Counted from the first letter of the stretch, positions 26,290 through 35,342 are shown. The stretch: DNA of 64,000 nucleotides from Brachyspira suanatina (GCF_001049755.1 NZ_CVLB01000001.1:868001-932000), one strand, 5' to 3'. The notes: generated by a model from the sequence alone, not told the origin. Numbers and translations: made by a program.

Positions 26290-26814
26290 ATGGGAAAAAC
26301 TAATAATATATTATATGTTATGTCTGGTCAGAATTTCCAAGACGAAGAATATTTTGAGAGTAAAAAAATTTTTGAGGCTGCCGGCTACAAAACGGAAGTA
26401 TCATCTACATTTATAGGTACAGCTCAGGGAAAATTAGGCGGTATGACAAACATTGATTTACTATTTAGTGAGGTTGATGCAATTGAATTTGATGCCATTG
26501 TTTTTGTAGGCGGTATAGGATGCATAACTTTATGGGATGATTGGCGCACTCAGGGACTTGCTAAATTGTTTTTGGATAATCAAAAAATAGTAGCAGGTAT
26601 AGGAAGCGGTATAGTAATTATGGCTAATGCTAAAATATTAGATGGTATTAATGTTACTTGTTTACCAGCTGATGAATCGCATGTAAGACATGGTAATGCC
26701 AATGTTTTGAAAGATAATGTTGTTGTTTCTGGCAATATTATAACAGCTAATGGTCCTACTTCTTCAAAAGAATTTGCCAATGCTATTTTAGGAGTATTGA
26801 GTAATATATCTTAA
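26290..26814 (+). CDS. DJ-1/PfpI-like protein without the catalytic cysteine
   Basis: From the ATG at 26290 the protein has 174 residues with a DJ-1/PfpI fold: N-terminal ILYVMSGQNF, FDAIVFVGGIG near residue 70 and the elbow AGIGSGIVIMANA near residue 103. In DJ-1/PfpI enzymes the elbow reads A-I-C-x-G; here the cysteine position is Gly and the next is Ser. It may be a non-catalytic or altered family member. An in-frame ATG 48 bp earlier overlaps glgA and is less likely, because GGAG fits the later start. It follows glgA closely. Confidence 0.8.
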   Translation: MGKTNNILYVMSGQNFQDEEYFESKKIFEAAGYKTEVSSTFIGTAQGKLGGMTNIDLLFSEVDAIEFDAIVFVGGIGCITLWDDWRTQGLAKLFLDNQKIVAGIGSGIVIMANAKILDGINVTCLPADESHVRHGNANVLKDNVVVSGNIITANGPTSSKEFANAILGVLSNIS

Positions 26815-26826
26815 TTGATTTTGATA

Positions 26827-26866
26827 AATAAAAGACCTATAATTTATTAGGTCTTTTATTTTATTA
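26827..26866 (+). terminator. Intrinsic terminator after the DJ-1-like gene
   Basis: AATAAAAGACCTA (26827-26839) pairs with TAGGTCTTTTATT (26848-26860), followed by TTATT. Confidence 0.8.
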
Positions 26867-26956
26867 AAGAACAAACTGCATATAATTAATAATAATTGTA
26901 TTATTATTTAATTCCTAGCAGATTTCAAATTTATAAAATAAAAGATGGTACTAACA

Positions 26957-27754
26957 ATGATAAAAGCAGTATTTTTTGATATAGATGGTACTTTGGTTAG
27001 TTTTGATACGCATAAGATTTCAGATTCTTCCAAAGAAGCTATTAGAATTTTAAAAGATAAAGGTATAAAAGTTTTCATAGCAAGCGGAAGGGCTTTATTT
27101 CAAATAGATAATTTAGATGGTTTAGAGTTTGACGGCTATGTTACAATAAATGGCGGATGTTGTTTAATCAATGATAATGGAAATCATAAAGAAATATACA
27201 GAGTTGCTATAGATAAAAATGACTTATTTTCTTTGGTTGATTACCTCAATAAAGATAAATTTCCTTGTACAGTAATAACAAGTGATGATATACTTATTAA
27301 TTATACAGATGATATAATTACACATCTTTATACTATGGCTAATGTAAAAGTTCCGGATTCTGTAGATTTTAATGACTATGTAGCAAATAATTATGATAAA
27401 ATCTTGCAGCTTAATATTTTTGTAGATGAAAATAAAGAAAAATATTTGATGGATAATGTATTAAAAAATTCTAAAGCAAGCAGATGGCATTTTTCATTTG
27501 CTGATGTAAATTCAAAATATAGCGGTAAAGAAGTTGGTATAGATAAAATAATAGAACATTATGGAATAGATTTATCAGAAACAATGGCTTTCGGAGACGG
27601 AGGCAATGATATAGGTATGATTAAGCATGCTGCTATCGGTGTTGCTATGGGCAATGCTAATGAAAGTGTTAAAAAAATAGCAGATTATATTACAGATGAT
27701 GTTGATAATGACGGAGTATATAAGGCTTTAAAACATTTTAATTTATTAGATTAA
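26957..27754 (+). CDS. Cof-type HAD phosphatase, copy 1 of 3
   Basis: The 265-residue HAD hydrolase (class IIB, Cof-like) has the nucleophile motif FFDIDGTLVSF, motif II ASGR, and the metal-binding GDGGNDIGM near residue 213. It is probably a cytoplasmic sugar-phosphate phosphatase. Start chosen at 26957 because both paralogues begin with MIKAVFF; an ATG 12 bp earlier is also possible and neither has a good ribosome site. This is the most divergent of the three tandem copies, notably in residues 70-150. Confidence 0.88.
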   Translation: MIKAVFFDIDGTLVSFDTHKISDSSKEAIRILKDKGIKVFIASGRALFQIDNLDGLEFDGYVTINGGCCLINDNGNHKEIYRVAIDKNDLFSLVDYLNKDKFPCTVITSDDILINYTDDIITHLYTMANVKVPDSVDFNDYVANNYDKILQLNIFVDENKEKYLMDNVLKNSKASRWHFSFADVNSKYSGKEVGIDKIIEHYGIDLSETMAFGDGGNDIGMIKHAAIGVAMGNANESVKKIADYITDDVDNDGVYKALKHFNLLD

Positions 27755-27775
27755 TATGTGAATAAAGGTTTTTAT

Positions 27776-28564
27776 ATGATTAAGGCTGTATTTTTTGATA
27801 TAGACGGTACTTTGGTTAGTTTTAATACTCATAAAGTTTCAGATTCTTCAAAAGAAGCTATCAGAATTTTAAAGGAAAAAGGAATAAAAGTTTTTATAGC
27901 TACTGGAAGAATTAAAATGCATATAAACAATCTAGATGATTTAGAATTTGACGGATATATAACGGCTAATGGTTTTGATTGTTATATAGGTGATAAGTCT
28001 ATTTACAGATGTTCCATGGCTAAAGAAGAAATATATTCATTAATAGACTATTTAAAAAATAAAGAACAATTTCCATGCTCTATTATGATGCCTAAAGGTG
28101 TATTTATTAATTATATTACTGATGAAGCTTCTAAATATTTAGAGTCTATTAATCTTAAAATAAATGTAGCAGAAAATTATTATGATTTTTTAGAAGAAAA
28201 TATAGATGATATTTTGCAGATAAATTTATTTGTAGATGAGAATAAAGAAAAAGAATTAATGAGTAAAATATTCAAAAATTGTGAGTCCAGCAGATGGCAT
28301 CCGGCTTTGACAGATGTTAATACTAAAGGCGGAGGCAAGCATATAGGTATAGATAAGATAATAGAATATTATGGTATAGACTTATCAGAAACAATGGCTT
28401 TCGGAGACGGAGGCAATGATGTTTCTATGATTAAGCATGCTGCTATTGGTGTTGCTATGGGCAATGCTAATGAAAGTGTTAAAAGAATAGCAGATTATGT
28501 TACAGATGATGTTGATAGTGATGGAATATATAAGGCTTTAAAACATTTTAATATATTAAATTAA
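27776..28564 (+). CDS. Cof-type HAD phosphatase, copy 2 of 3
   Basis: The 262-residue HAD IIB hydrolase has FFDIDGTLVSF, ATGR and GDGGNDVSMIKHAAIG. It starts at the ATG at 27776, matching the MIKAVFF start of its paralogues, with AAAGG upstream; an in-frame GTG at 27758 is less likely. It is closer to copy 3 than to copy 1 through residues 40-190, so copies 2 and 3 arose from the later duplication. Confidence 0.88.
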   Translation: MIKAVFFDIDGTLVSFNTHKVSDSSKEAIRILKEKGIKVFIATGRIKMHINNLDDLEFDGYITANGFDCYIGDKSIYRCSMAKEEIYSLIDYLKNKEQFPCSIMMPKGVFINYITDEASKYLESINLKINVAENYYDFLEENIDDILQINLFVDENKEKELMSKIFKNCESSRWHPALTDVNTKGGGKHIGIDKIIEYYGIDLSETMAFGDGGNDVSMIKHAAIGVAMGNANESVKRIADYVTDDVDSDGIYKALKHFNILN

Positions 28565-28589
28565 TGTATAATGGTAAAAGGATTTTTAT

Positions 28590-29375
28590 ATGATAAAAGC
28601 AGTATTTTTTGATATAGATGGTACTTTAGTTAGTTTTAATACTCATAAGGTTTCAGATTCTTCAAAAGAAGCTATAAGTGTTTTAAAAGAAAAAGGAATA
28701 AAAGTTTTTATAGCTACAGGAAGAATAAAAAAACATATAAATAATTTAGGCGATTTGAAGTTTGACGGATATATAACAGCTAATGGTTTTGATTGTTATA
28801 TAGGAGATAAATCAATTTACAGACATGGTATAGCTAAAGAAGAAATATATTCATTAATAGATTATTTAAAAAATAAAGAACAATTTCCATGCTCTGTAAT
28901 GATGAATAGCGGTATATATATTAATTATATTACAGATAAAGTTAAAAAAGTTTCTGAATCTATAAATCTTCCTATACCATCAGTTGATAATTATTATGAT
29001 TTTTTGGAAGAAAATATAAATGATATTTTGCAAATAAATTTATTTGTAGATTCTAAAAAGGAAAAGGAATTGATGAGCAAAATATTTAAAAATTGCGACT
29101 CTAGCAGATGGCATCCTGATTTTACAGATGTTAATACTAAAGGCGGAGGAAAGCATATAGGTATAGATAAGATAATAGAATATTACGGTATAGACTTATC
29201 AGAGACAATGGCTTTTGGAGACGGAGGAAATGACATTACTATGATAGAGCATGCAGCTATTGGTGTTGCTATGGGTAATGCTAATGAGGAAGTAAAGTTA
29301 GTTGCCAATTATATTACAGATGATGTAGATAATAATGGTGTTTATAATGCTTTAAAACATTTTAATGTATTGTAA
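28590..29375 (+). CDS. Cof-type HAD phosphatase, copy 3 of 3
   Basis: The 261-residue HAD IIB hydrolase has FFDIDGTLVSF, ATGR and GDGGNDITMIEHAAIG, with AAGGA upstream. It ends 95 bp before glgC. The position of three phosphatases between glgA and glgC suggests sugar-phosphate housekeeping around glycogen turnover, but no substrate can be assigned from sequence. Confidence 0.88.
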   Translation: MIKAVFFDIDGTLVSFNTHKVSDSSKEAISVLKEKGIKVFIATGRIKKHINNLGDLKFDGYITANGFDCYIGDKSIYRHGIAKEEIYSLIDYLKNKEQFPCSVMMNSGIYINYITDKVKKVSESINLPIPSVDNYYDFLEENINDILQINLFVDSKKEKELMSKIFKNCDSSRWHPDFTDVNTKGGGKHIGIDKIIEYYGIDLSETMAFGDGGNDITMIEHAAIGVAMGNANEEVKLVANYITDDVDNNGVYNALKHFNVL

Positions 29376-29392
29376 TATATAATTGATAATTC

Positions 29393-29421
29393 TTGAAAAG
29401 TCAATAATTTTTTACTATACT
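29393..29421 (+). promoter_or_regulatory. Candidate promoter of glgC
   Basis: TTGAAA, a 17-bp spacer and TATACT (29416-29421) lie 49 bp before the ATG. Confidence 0.6.
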
Positions 29422-29470
29422 TATAATATATGAATTATTTTAGATAATAAAAAATTATTGGAGTTTTTTT

Positions 29471-30757
29471 ATGAGAGCATTTAATACTGTTGCCTTGATA
29501 CTTGGAGGAGGTAGAGGAACAAGACTTTATCCTTTAGTAAAAGCACGTTCTAAGCCTGCCGTATCTTTGGGCGGTCAATACAGAATGATAGACATACCTG
29601 TATCTAATTGTATAAACAGCGGATTTAGAAATATATATGTTATAACACAATTCAATAGTGCATCTTTGAATAATCATATATACAATGCATACAGATTCGA
29701 TAACTTTTCAGGCGGTCATGTAAGTATACTTGCTGCAGAACAGACAGATACCAACATAGATTGGTATCAGGGAACAGCTGATGCAGTTAGAAAAAATCTT
29801 CCGCATTTTGATAATGAATTTGTTAATAATGTTGTTATACTTTCAGGCGACCAGGTTTATCGTATGAATTATAATGTAATGCTTCAGCATATGCTTGAAA
29901 CAGGCGCTGATATAGTAGTTGGTACAGTTCCTGTTGTTAGAGAAGATGCTAAAGGTTTCGGTGTTATGTTAGTAAATAAAAGAGGTCAGATTACTAACTT
30001 CATGGAAAAACCTAAAGAAGATGAAGAGCTTGATGCTTTAAAATTAAGCGAAGATCAAAAGAAAATGTTTAATATAGAAGATCCTAATAAAGAATATTTG
30101 GCTTCTATGGGTATTTATGTATTTAGAAGAAATGTACTTAAAGAAATTTTAGCAGATGTATCTATGATAGATTTCGGTAAAGATATTATTCCTGAAGCTA
30201 TCAAAAAATATAAAGTATTCAGTTATGCTTTCCAAGGTTATTGGGAAGATGTAGGAACTATTAAAGCTTATTTTGAAGCTAATATATCTTTCGGAAGTAA
30301 AAATCCTCCTTTCGATTTCTATGATGAAAATGCTCCTATATATACTCATGTTCGTTACTTGTCTCCTTCTAAAGTTGAAAAGGCTACAGTAACATCTAGT
30401 ATCATAGCAGATGGATGTAGAATAGAGAATGCTACTATAAAAGAATGTGTTATAGGTGTTCGTTCTGTAGTTCAAAGCGGTTCTACATTAGAAAGAGTAG
30501 TTATGATGGGTAGTGACTATTATGAAGATAGTGATGATATTGAGAGATTAAATGTTAAGCATATTCCTAAAATTGGTATCGGTAAGAAATGCACTCTTAA
30601 AAATGTAATTATAGATAAAAACGTAAGAATAGGTAATGATGTTGTTATTACTAATAAAAAGAAAATACAGCATCAGGACAGCGAATTCTATTGTATTAGA
30701 GATGGTATTGTAATAATTCCTAAAAATACAATAGTTAAAAGCGGTACAATTATCTAA
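29471..30757 (+). CDS. glgC: Glucose-1-phosphate adenylyltransferase
   Basis: The 428-residue enzyme makes ADP-glucose from ATP and glucose 1-phosphate. It has the nucleotidyltransferase motif LILGGGRGTRLYPL, SKPAV near residue 28, the substrate motif FMEKP near residue 177 and a C-terminal left-handed beta-helix with hexapeptide-like repeats (about 290-428). It provides substrate for the upstream glycogen synthase. TTGGAG precedes the ATG. Confidence 0.95.
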   Translation: MRAFNTVALILGGGRGTRLYPLVKARSKPAVSLGGQYRMIDIPVSNCINSGFRNIYVITQFNSASLNNHIYNAYRFDNFSGGHVSILAAEQTDTNIDWYQGTADAVRKNLPHFDNEFVNNVVILSGDQVYRMNYNVMLQHMLETGADIVVGTVPVVREDAKGFGVMLVNKRGQITNFMEKPKEDEELDALKLSEDQKKMFNIEDPNKEYLASMGIYVFRRNVLKEILADVSMIDFGKDIIPEAIKKYKVFSYAFQGYWEDVGTIKAYFEANISFGSKNPPFDFYDENAPIYTHVRYLSPSKVEKATVTSSIIADGCRIENATIKECVIGVRSVVQSGSTLERVVMMGSDYYEDSDDIERLNVKHIPKIGIGKKCTLKNVIIDKNVRIGNDVVITNKKKIQHQDSEFYCIRDGIVIIPKNTIVKSGTII

Positions 30758-30783
30758 TATTTGTTAGTTTAAGTTTGTTTGTT

Positions 30784-30810
30784 ATGGGTAGGAGTTGATC
30801 TTCTACCCAT
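30784..30810 (+). terminator. Hairpin after glgC
   Basis: ATGGGTAGGAG pairs with CTTCTACCCAT over 11 bp with wobble. The tail is AT-rich but not a clean T-run, so it is a weak terminator at best. Confidence 0.5.
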
Positions 30811-30870
30811 ATTATTATATAATATAATTAAAAAAAATGTAAAAAAATAGTAAAAATATTGTAAATAAAC

Positions 30871-30898
30871 TTGACAAATAATATAAAAATGCTATACT
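30871..30898 (+). promoter_or_regulatory. Promoter of the PepSY-like gene
   Basis: A perfect TTGACA, a 16-bp spacer and TATACT precede the ATG by 50 bp. Confidence 0.75.
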
Positions 30899-30904
30899 TA
30901 TAAT

Positions 30905-30921
30905 TGTAAATATAATTTACA
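30905..30921. promoter_or_regulatory. Palindrome at the start of the PepSY-like transcript
   Basis: TGTAAAT-ATA-ATTTACA is a perfect 7-3-7 inverted repeat just downstream of the -10. ATTGTAAATA also occurs just before the -35 (about 30859), so a regulator may bind both. Confidence 0.5.
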
Positions 30922-30948
30922 TGTATCAATATTTAAGGAGAGTAAATC

Positions 30949-31377
30949 ATGAAAAAATTATCTATCTTTTTAGCATCATTACTTATTTTATCAGCTTCTA
31001 GTCTTTTTGCTGATATGGTAGTTCCGCCTTCAGCATTGCCTCAGCAAGCTACAGCTTTTATAAATAGAGTTTTCCCTGGTGTTCAGATTTGGAAAGTTGA
31101 AAGAGATGGAAGAAAATTTGATGTAAATTTGTCTAATGGAGTATCTATAGACTTTTTAGCTAATGGAGATTGGCAGAATATAGACAGCGAATATGCTCCT
31201 ATACCAGATGCTGCTTTTCCTTCTGCTGTGTTGCAAGCTGTAAAAAAAGCATATCCTCAGGCTGCTATTATTGATGCAGAAAAAGAGTGGGGCAATTATA
31301 AATTAAAATTAAATAATATGATGGAAGTTATGGTATCTGGAAACGGACAAATAATGGGGCAGCAATTTGATGATTAA
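30949..31377 (+). CDS. Secreted PepSY-like (DUF2874) protein
   Basis: The 142-residue protein has a signal peptide (residues 1-21, cut after LFA) and two copies of the PepSY-like half unit: FPGVQIWKVERDGRKFDVNLSNG and YPQAAIIDAEKEWGNYKLKL regions. Such small periplasmic proteins resemble a beta-lactamase-inhibitor fold; function is not established. It is a single-gene unit with its own consensus promoter and a strong terminator, and a good GGAG site. Confidence 0.85.
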   Translation: MKKLSIFLASLLILSASSLFADMVVPPSALPQQATAFINRVFPGVQIWKVERDGRKFDVNLSNGVSIDFLANGDWQNIDSEYAPIPDAAFPSAVLQAVKKAYPQAAIIDAEKEWGNYKLKLNNMMEVMVSGNGQIMGQQFDD

Positions 31378-31408
31378 TCAATAATGCAAAAATAAAAGAT
31401 TAAAAAAT

Positions 31409-31447
31409 AAAAGCGGCAGGATTAATAATTAATCTCTGTCGCTTTTT
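31409..31447. terminator. Bidirectional terminator between the PepSY-like and glucosidase genes
   Basis: AAAAGCGGCAGGATTA pairs with TAATCTCTGTCGCTTTT through about 16 bp with wobble and one bulge, with flanking A and T tracts. The genes on either side converge. Confidence 0.85.
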
Positions 31448-31461
31448 TATTTTTAAAGTAA

Positions 31462-33837
31462 TTATTTATTTAAAGTATTTATTAAATTTTCAACATCTTC
31501 TCTTGTAATAATACCTCCGCTCATAGTGTGAAGCGAACGAAGAGGAGTTTCAAGCATCATACTTTCAAACATTTTCTTAGTGTCTGTTTTATCATCTTTA
31601 AACATATCATTAAGTCCTGATAAAAGTTTATTATAAAATTCTTTTGCTATATTATTATCAAGCAAATCTGATAAATTATTATTAAGATGATAAGGTTTAG
31701 ATGCTTTTATATTTATAGGTTTTAATTTTCTTCCTAAAAGCTGCTGGAATTCATTGTCTGAAATATTTATCTCTTTAAAGTTGAAATAATTATCAATTCT
31801 TTTTTGATAATAATTTATAGAGTTTATTTCCATAGTTTTACTTAATAATAAATTTCTTGATGAATTTCCTATATATATTGTATATACTCCGCTTTCTATT
31901 TCATATTGTTTAGTATCAGCATTATAGAAAGAGAAACTTCTTTTATTTAATTTTAATATAACAGTTTTAGTTTCACCGGGTTCTAAAAATACTTTTATAA
32001 AAGACTTTAATTCTTTATGCGGTTTAAACACATTGTTTTCTGGAGCAGATATATAAACTTGAGCAACTTCGCATCCGAATACATCTCCTGTATTTTTTAT
32101 ATCGAATACCACATGTATATTATCAAGTCCTGCAATAGTGTTGGCATCTGAAACAATTAAATTAGAGAATTGAAATGTTGTATATGATAAACCGAATCCG
32201 AATGGGAATAAAACATTCTTTTGTGCTTTATCATAATATCTGTAGCCTACAAATATTGATTCTCTGTATTCAACAGCCTTGTTGCCTCCGGGAAAATATT
32301 TATAGCTTGGATTATCTTCTAAACTTAATGGGAAACTTTCAGCCAATTTTCCGCTAGGATTAACTACGCCGAATATTATATTAAATGCGGCACTTACAGC
32401 AGCTTCTCCTGCTAAATATAAATTAAGCACACCTTTTACTTTATCAATCCAAGGCATTAAAACAGGCGCACCTATAGAAAGTACAACTACTACATTTTTA
32501 TTCACTTTTGAAATTTCTTCTATTAAATGATTATGATTTTCAGGCAAGTTTAGATGTTTTCTGTCGAATCCTTCAGATTCATAAGAGTTTATAAGTCCTG
32601 CAAATATTATTACAATATCTTTGTCTTTTGAAATATTTACTGCTTCTTCTATTAAGGCATTATCTATATCAGCTGAATTTGAATCGTATCCTTTAGCATA
32701 ATCAAATTCTATATTATTTTCTTTGAAATATTCTTCTGCAGTATCTATTTTGTATGCATTTATAAGAGAGCTTCCATTACCTTGATATCTAGGCTTTTGA
32801 GCGAATTCTCCTATCACAGCAATTTTACTTTCTTTTTTGGCAGGAAGTATTTTATCTTGATTTTTTAACAATACTATAGAGTTTTCAGCGATTTTTCTAG
32901 CTATATTATGATGTTCTTCTTTATCATAATCGAAATTATCATAAATATTATCCATAGAATATAGAGAGAAATATAAAAGTCTTTCTACTGCTTTATCTAA
33001 TATTTTTTCATCTATAATAGTTTCTTTTACAGCATTATAAACTTTTCTATCATCTTCACCATTAGTTGAAGGCATTTGTAAATCAAGTCCAGCCTTTAAA
33101 GCTTCAACTCTGTCATTTACAGCACCCCAATCTGAAACGACAATACCATCAAATCCCCATTCATCTCTAAGTATATCTGTAAGCAAGTATTTATTTTCTG
33201 ACGCGAATGTTCCATTAACACTATTATAAGCACACATAACAGTAGAAGGTTTAGCCTCTTTCACAGCTATTTCAAATGCATATAAATATATTTCTCTCAA
33301 GGCTCTTTCATCAACAACGCTATCTATTATAAGTCTTAAAGTTTCCTGATTATTGGCAGCAAAATGTTTGAGGCTTGATTGTATTCCATTATCTTCCAAA
33401 CCATTTATCCATCCGCTAGCCATTTTTCCGGCAAGATATGGGTCTTCTGAAAAATATTCAAAATTTCTTCCGCATAAAGGAGAGCGTTTTATATTTACTC
33501 CGGGTCCTAATACTACAGAAACTTTATTTGCCTTTGCTTCTCTTGATATAGCTTCACCCATTTCATACATTATATTAGGATCGAATGAACAGGCAGAGCA
33601 GCAGGCGGTAGGAAAGCAGGTTGATGAAACTGACTTTTGTAAACTTAATTCATCCGATTCAGTGCTTTGTTTTCTCACTCCATGAGGGCCGTCTGTTAAG
33701 TATACAGAGTCTATTTTCAATCTGTCTATTGCTTTTGTTGACCAAAAATCTTTACCGCTTAAAAGAGAGACTTTTTCTTCCAAAGTCATTTCTTTCATTA
33801 ATTCTTTTATTTTTTGCGAGTATTTATTATCATTCAT
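31462..33837 (-). CDS. Beta-glucosidase, GH3 family
   Basis: The 791-residue protein has the GH3 N-terminal barrel with LTDGPHGVR near residue 47 and the nucleophile Asp in DGIVVSDWGAV near residue 230, the alpha/beta sandwich domain with the likely acid/base Glu in YESEGFDRKHLNLP near residue 422, and a fibronectin III-like C-terminal domain (about 585-670). No signal peptide is present, so it probably acts inside the cell on imported beta-glucosides. GAGG precedes the ATG. Confidence 0.92.
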   Translation of the reverse strand: MNDNKYSQKIKELMKEMTLEEKVSLLSGKDFWSTKAIDRLKIDSVYLTDGPHGVRKQSTESDELSLQKSVSSTCFPTACCSACSFDPNIMYEMGEAISREAKANKVSVVLGPGVNIKRSPLCGRNFEYFSEDPYLAGKMASGWINGLEDNGIQSSLKHFAANNQETLRLIIDSVVDERALREIYLYAFEIAVKEAKPSTVMCAYNSVNGTFASENKYLLTDILRDEWGFDGIVVSDWGAVNDRVEALKAGLDLQMPSTNGEDDRKVYNAVKETIIDEKILDKAVERLLYFSLYSMDNIYDNFDYDKEEHHNIARKIAENSIVLLKNQDKILPAKKESKIAVIGEFAQKPRYQGNGSSLINAYKIDTAEEYFKENNIEFDYAKGYDSNSADIDNALIEEAVNISKDKDIVIIFAGLINSYESEGFDRKHLNLPENHNHLIEEISKVNKNVVVVLSIGAPVLMPWIDKVKGVLNLYLAGEAAVSAAFNIIFGVVNPSGKLAESFPLSLEDNPSYKYFPGGNKAVEYRESIFVGYRYYDKAQKNVLFPFGFGLSYTTFQFSNLIVSDANTIAGLDNIHVVFDIKNTGDVFGCEVAQVYISAPENNVFKPHKELKSFIKVFLEPGETKTVILKLNKRSFSFYNADTKQYEIESGVYTIYIGNSSRNLLLSKTMEINSINYYQKRIDNYFNFKEINISDNEFQQLLGRKLKPINIKASKPYHLNNNLSDLLDNNIAKEFYNKLLSGLNDMFKDDKTDTKKMFESMMLETPLRSLHTMSGGIITREDVENLINTLNK

Positions 33838-33897
33838 AATTCAATACCTCAAAATTTGATTATTATATTTATATGATAGTATAAATATTTTAGTAAA

Positions 33898-34425
33898 TCA
33901 ATATAAATTATATATATTCTTATGAAGAAGATTAACTATTTTTTTGTATTCATAACTTGTAAGTTCATTCGATGACATTAATCTGAAATCTATAAATGTA
34001 ACTTCTCCATTATCAAGAAAATAAGGATATGGATATGTATCATTATATAAATAGAAGCCTAAAGATCTATACCAATTTACTCTCCTATATGCTAAATCAT
34101 TAGTATCTTCAGGCACAACTTCAACTATTATATTATCATGCATTTTCATTAATTTTTTTAATGCAGCAGAACCATAACCCATACATCTGTATTTTCTTTC
34201 TATGGCGAAATATTCTATATATAAAAATTCTTCAAGAAGCCAAGACAAGCAAACGCCTATATGAATATTATCTTTTTTTATGTCGTAAAGATTTTGTTTG
34301 ATTTTCTTCTTATTATTATTTAAAGACTCTTTTAAACTCCAATTTTCTCGGATATTAAAAGAGTCCTTTATAATTTCTTCATTATAGTTTGAAGAATCAA
34401 TACTTTCTATTAATTCTATTTCCAT
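33898..34425 (-). CDS. GNAT-family N-acetyltransferase, copy 2
   Basis: The 175-residue protein is a GNAT acyltransferase with the acetyl-CoA binding stretch RKYRCMGYGSAALKKL near residue 78. Its start overlaps the preceding GNAT gene by 10 bp, so the two are co-translated. Both show the same order of features (VEVxPxDxNxxAxxRxxWYxxxGF), showing tandem duplication followed by strong divergence. Substrate unknown. Confidence 0.82.
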   Translation of the reverse strand: MEIELIESIDSSNYNEEIIKDSFNIRENWSLKESLNNNKKKIKQNLYDIKKDNIHIGVCLSWLLEEFLYIEYFAIERKYRCMGYGSAALKKLMKMHDNIIVEVVPEDTNDLAYRRVNWYRSLGFYLYNDTYPYPYFLDNGEVTFIDFRLMSSNELTSYEYKKIVNLLHKNIYNLY

Positions 34426-34979
34426 TTATCTATTTCATCTAATCTAGGCTTGTATACCTTATTATATATTATTTTTGTGATATTGTCATGCTCTTCTTTA
34501 TCCTGTATCTTTCTGCTTGTCATTATTTTCATTTTTATAGTTGATATTTCCTGATTTTCATTTATACAAGGCATATCATATTCATGATCGGCGAGTATTA
34601 GTCCGAATCTTTTATACCATTCAATGCGTTTTTGTGCGATTTCATTTAAATCATAAGGCTCTACTTCTATAACTATTAATTTGTTGCTTAATATTTCTAG
34701 TATTTTAGTAAGCACTTCAGAACCATATTTTTTGCCTCTTAAATTTTTATCTATAGCCAAATATTCACCATAATTGAAATCATCCAAATCCCAGAGCATA
34801 GTTAAGCCTATAGGAACATCATCATCTAATATAGCATAAAATTTATAATTATGATTATCTTTGTTTTCTAAAGTCATATCAAAATTCCATCTTTCTTCAG
34901 GAGGAAAAGCATCGTCATATAATTTCTTATAAAAATCTCTGTTTTCTAAATTTTCTTTCATTTCAATCAATTTAATCAT
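34416..34979 (-). CDS. GNAT-family N-acetyltransferase, copy 1
   Basis: The 187-residue protein has the acetyl-CoA motif KNLRGKKYGSEVLTKIL near residue 79 and VIEVEPYDLNEIAQKRIEWY near residue 100. It leads a two-gene unit and is preceded by a TTGACA-17-TATATT promoter that is part of a dispersed repeat. Substrate unknown. Confidence 0.82.
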   Translation of the reverse strand: MIKLIEMKENLENRDFYKKLYDDAFPPEERWNFDMTLENKDNHNYKFYAILDDDVPIGLTMLWDLDDFNYGEYLAIDKNLRGKKYGSEVLTKILEILSNKLIVIEVEPYDLNEIAQKRIEWYKRFGLILADHEYDMPCINENQEISTIKMKIMTSRKIQDKEEHDNITKIIYNKVYKPRLDEIDKWK

Positions 34980-35079
34980 AATAAAAACTCCAATATTAGA
35001 TTTAGTCCGATTATATACTATTTTTAGAATTAAGTAAATATAGTATTTTTGATATTTGATTTATTTTTTATTATTTGTG

Positions 35080-35108
35080 AATATAGTTAAAATTTTTAAG
35101 TTTGTCAA
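35080..35108 (-). promoter_or_regulatory. Repeat-borne promoter, copy B, in front of the GNAT pair
   Basis: On the minus strand TTGACA, a 17-bp spacer and TATATT sit about 100 bp upstream of the first GNAT ATG. The -35 plus spacer equals the 19-mer shared with 14950 and 35352. Confidence 0.6.
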
Positions 35109-35119
35109 CTATTCGCCTA

Positions 35120-35141
35120 TACCCATTGGGTACGCTTCGCG
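35120..35141 (+). repeat. GC-rich double-hairpin element, copy 2
   Basis: TACCC-ATT-GGGTA is followed directly by CGC-TTC-GCG. The flanks GCCT and AGGC resemble those of copy 3 at 36624. Confidence 0.75.
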
Positions 35142-35257
35142 GAGGCTTTCCTCACAGTATTGCCTACTCTTATCAAACGTCCACTATACGTGCGGCTGAT
35201 TACTTATTAATATACAAAAGTTAATAATTTTTATTACATATAATACAAAATTAGTAT

Positions 35258-35310
35258 GATTTAGTATTAATTTTATACTTGCACTTTCGCTGTAGACGGG
35301 AAAAAGAACA
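35258..35310 (-). repeat. Inverted fragment of the composite repeat
   Basis: Read on the minus strand, it contains CTTTTTCCCG, then GCGAAAGTGCAAGT, then TATAAAATTAATACTAAATCAT, matching 14984-15056 except that the double-hairpin block at 15006-15025 is missing. It therefore serves as an empty-site comparison for copy 1. Confidence 0.65.
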
Positions 35311-35342
35311 ATATAAAAATTTATAAAATATAGTTGTTTAGG

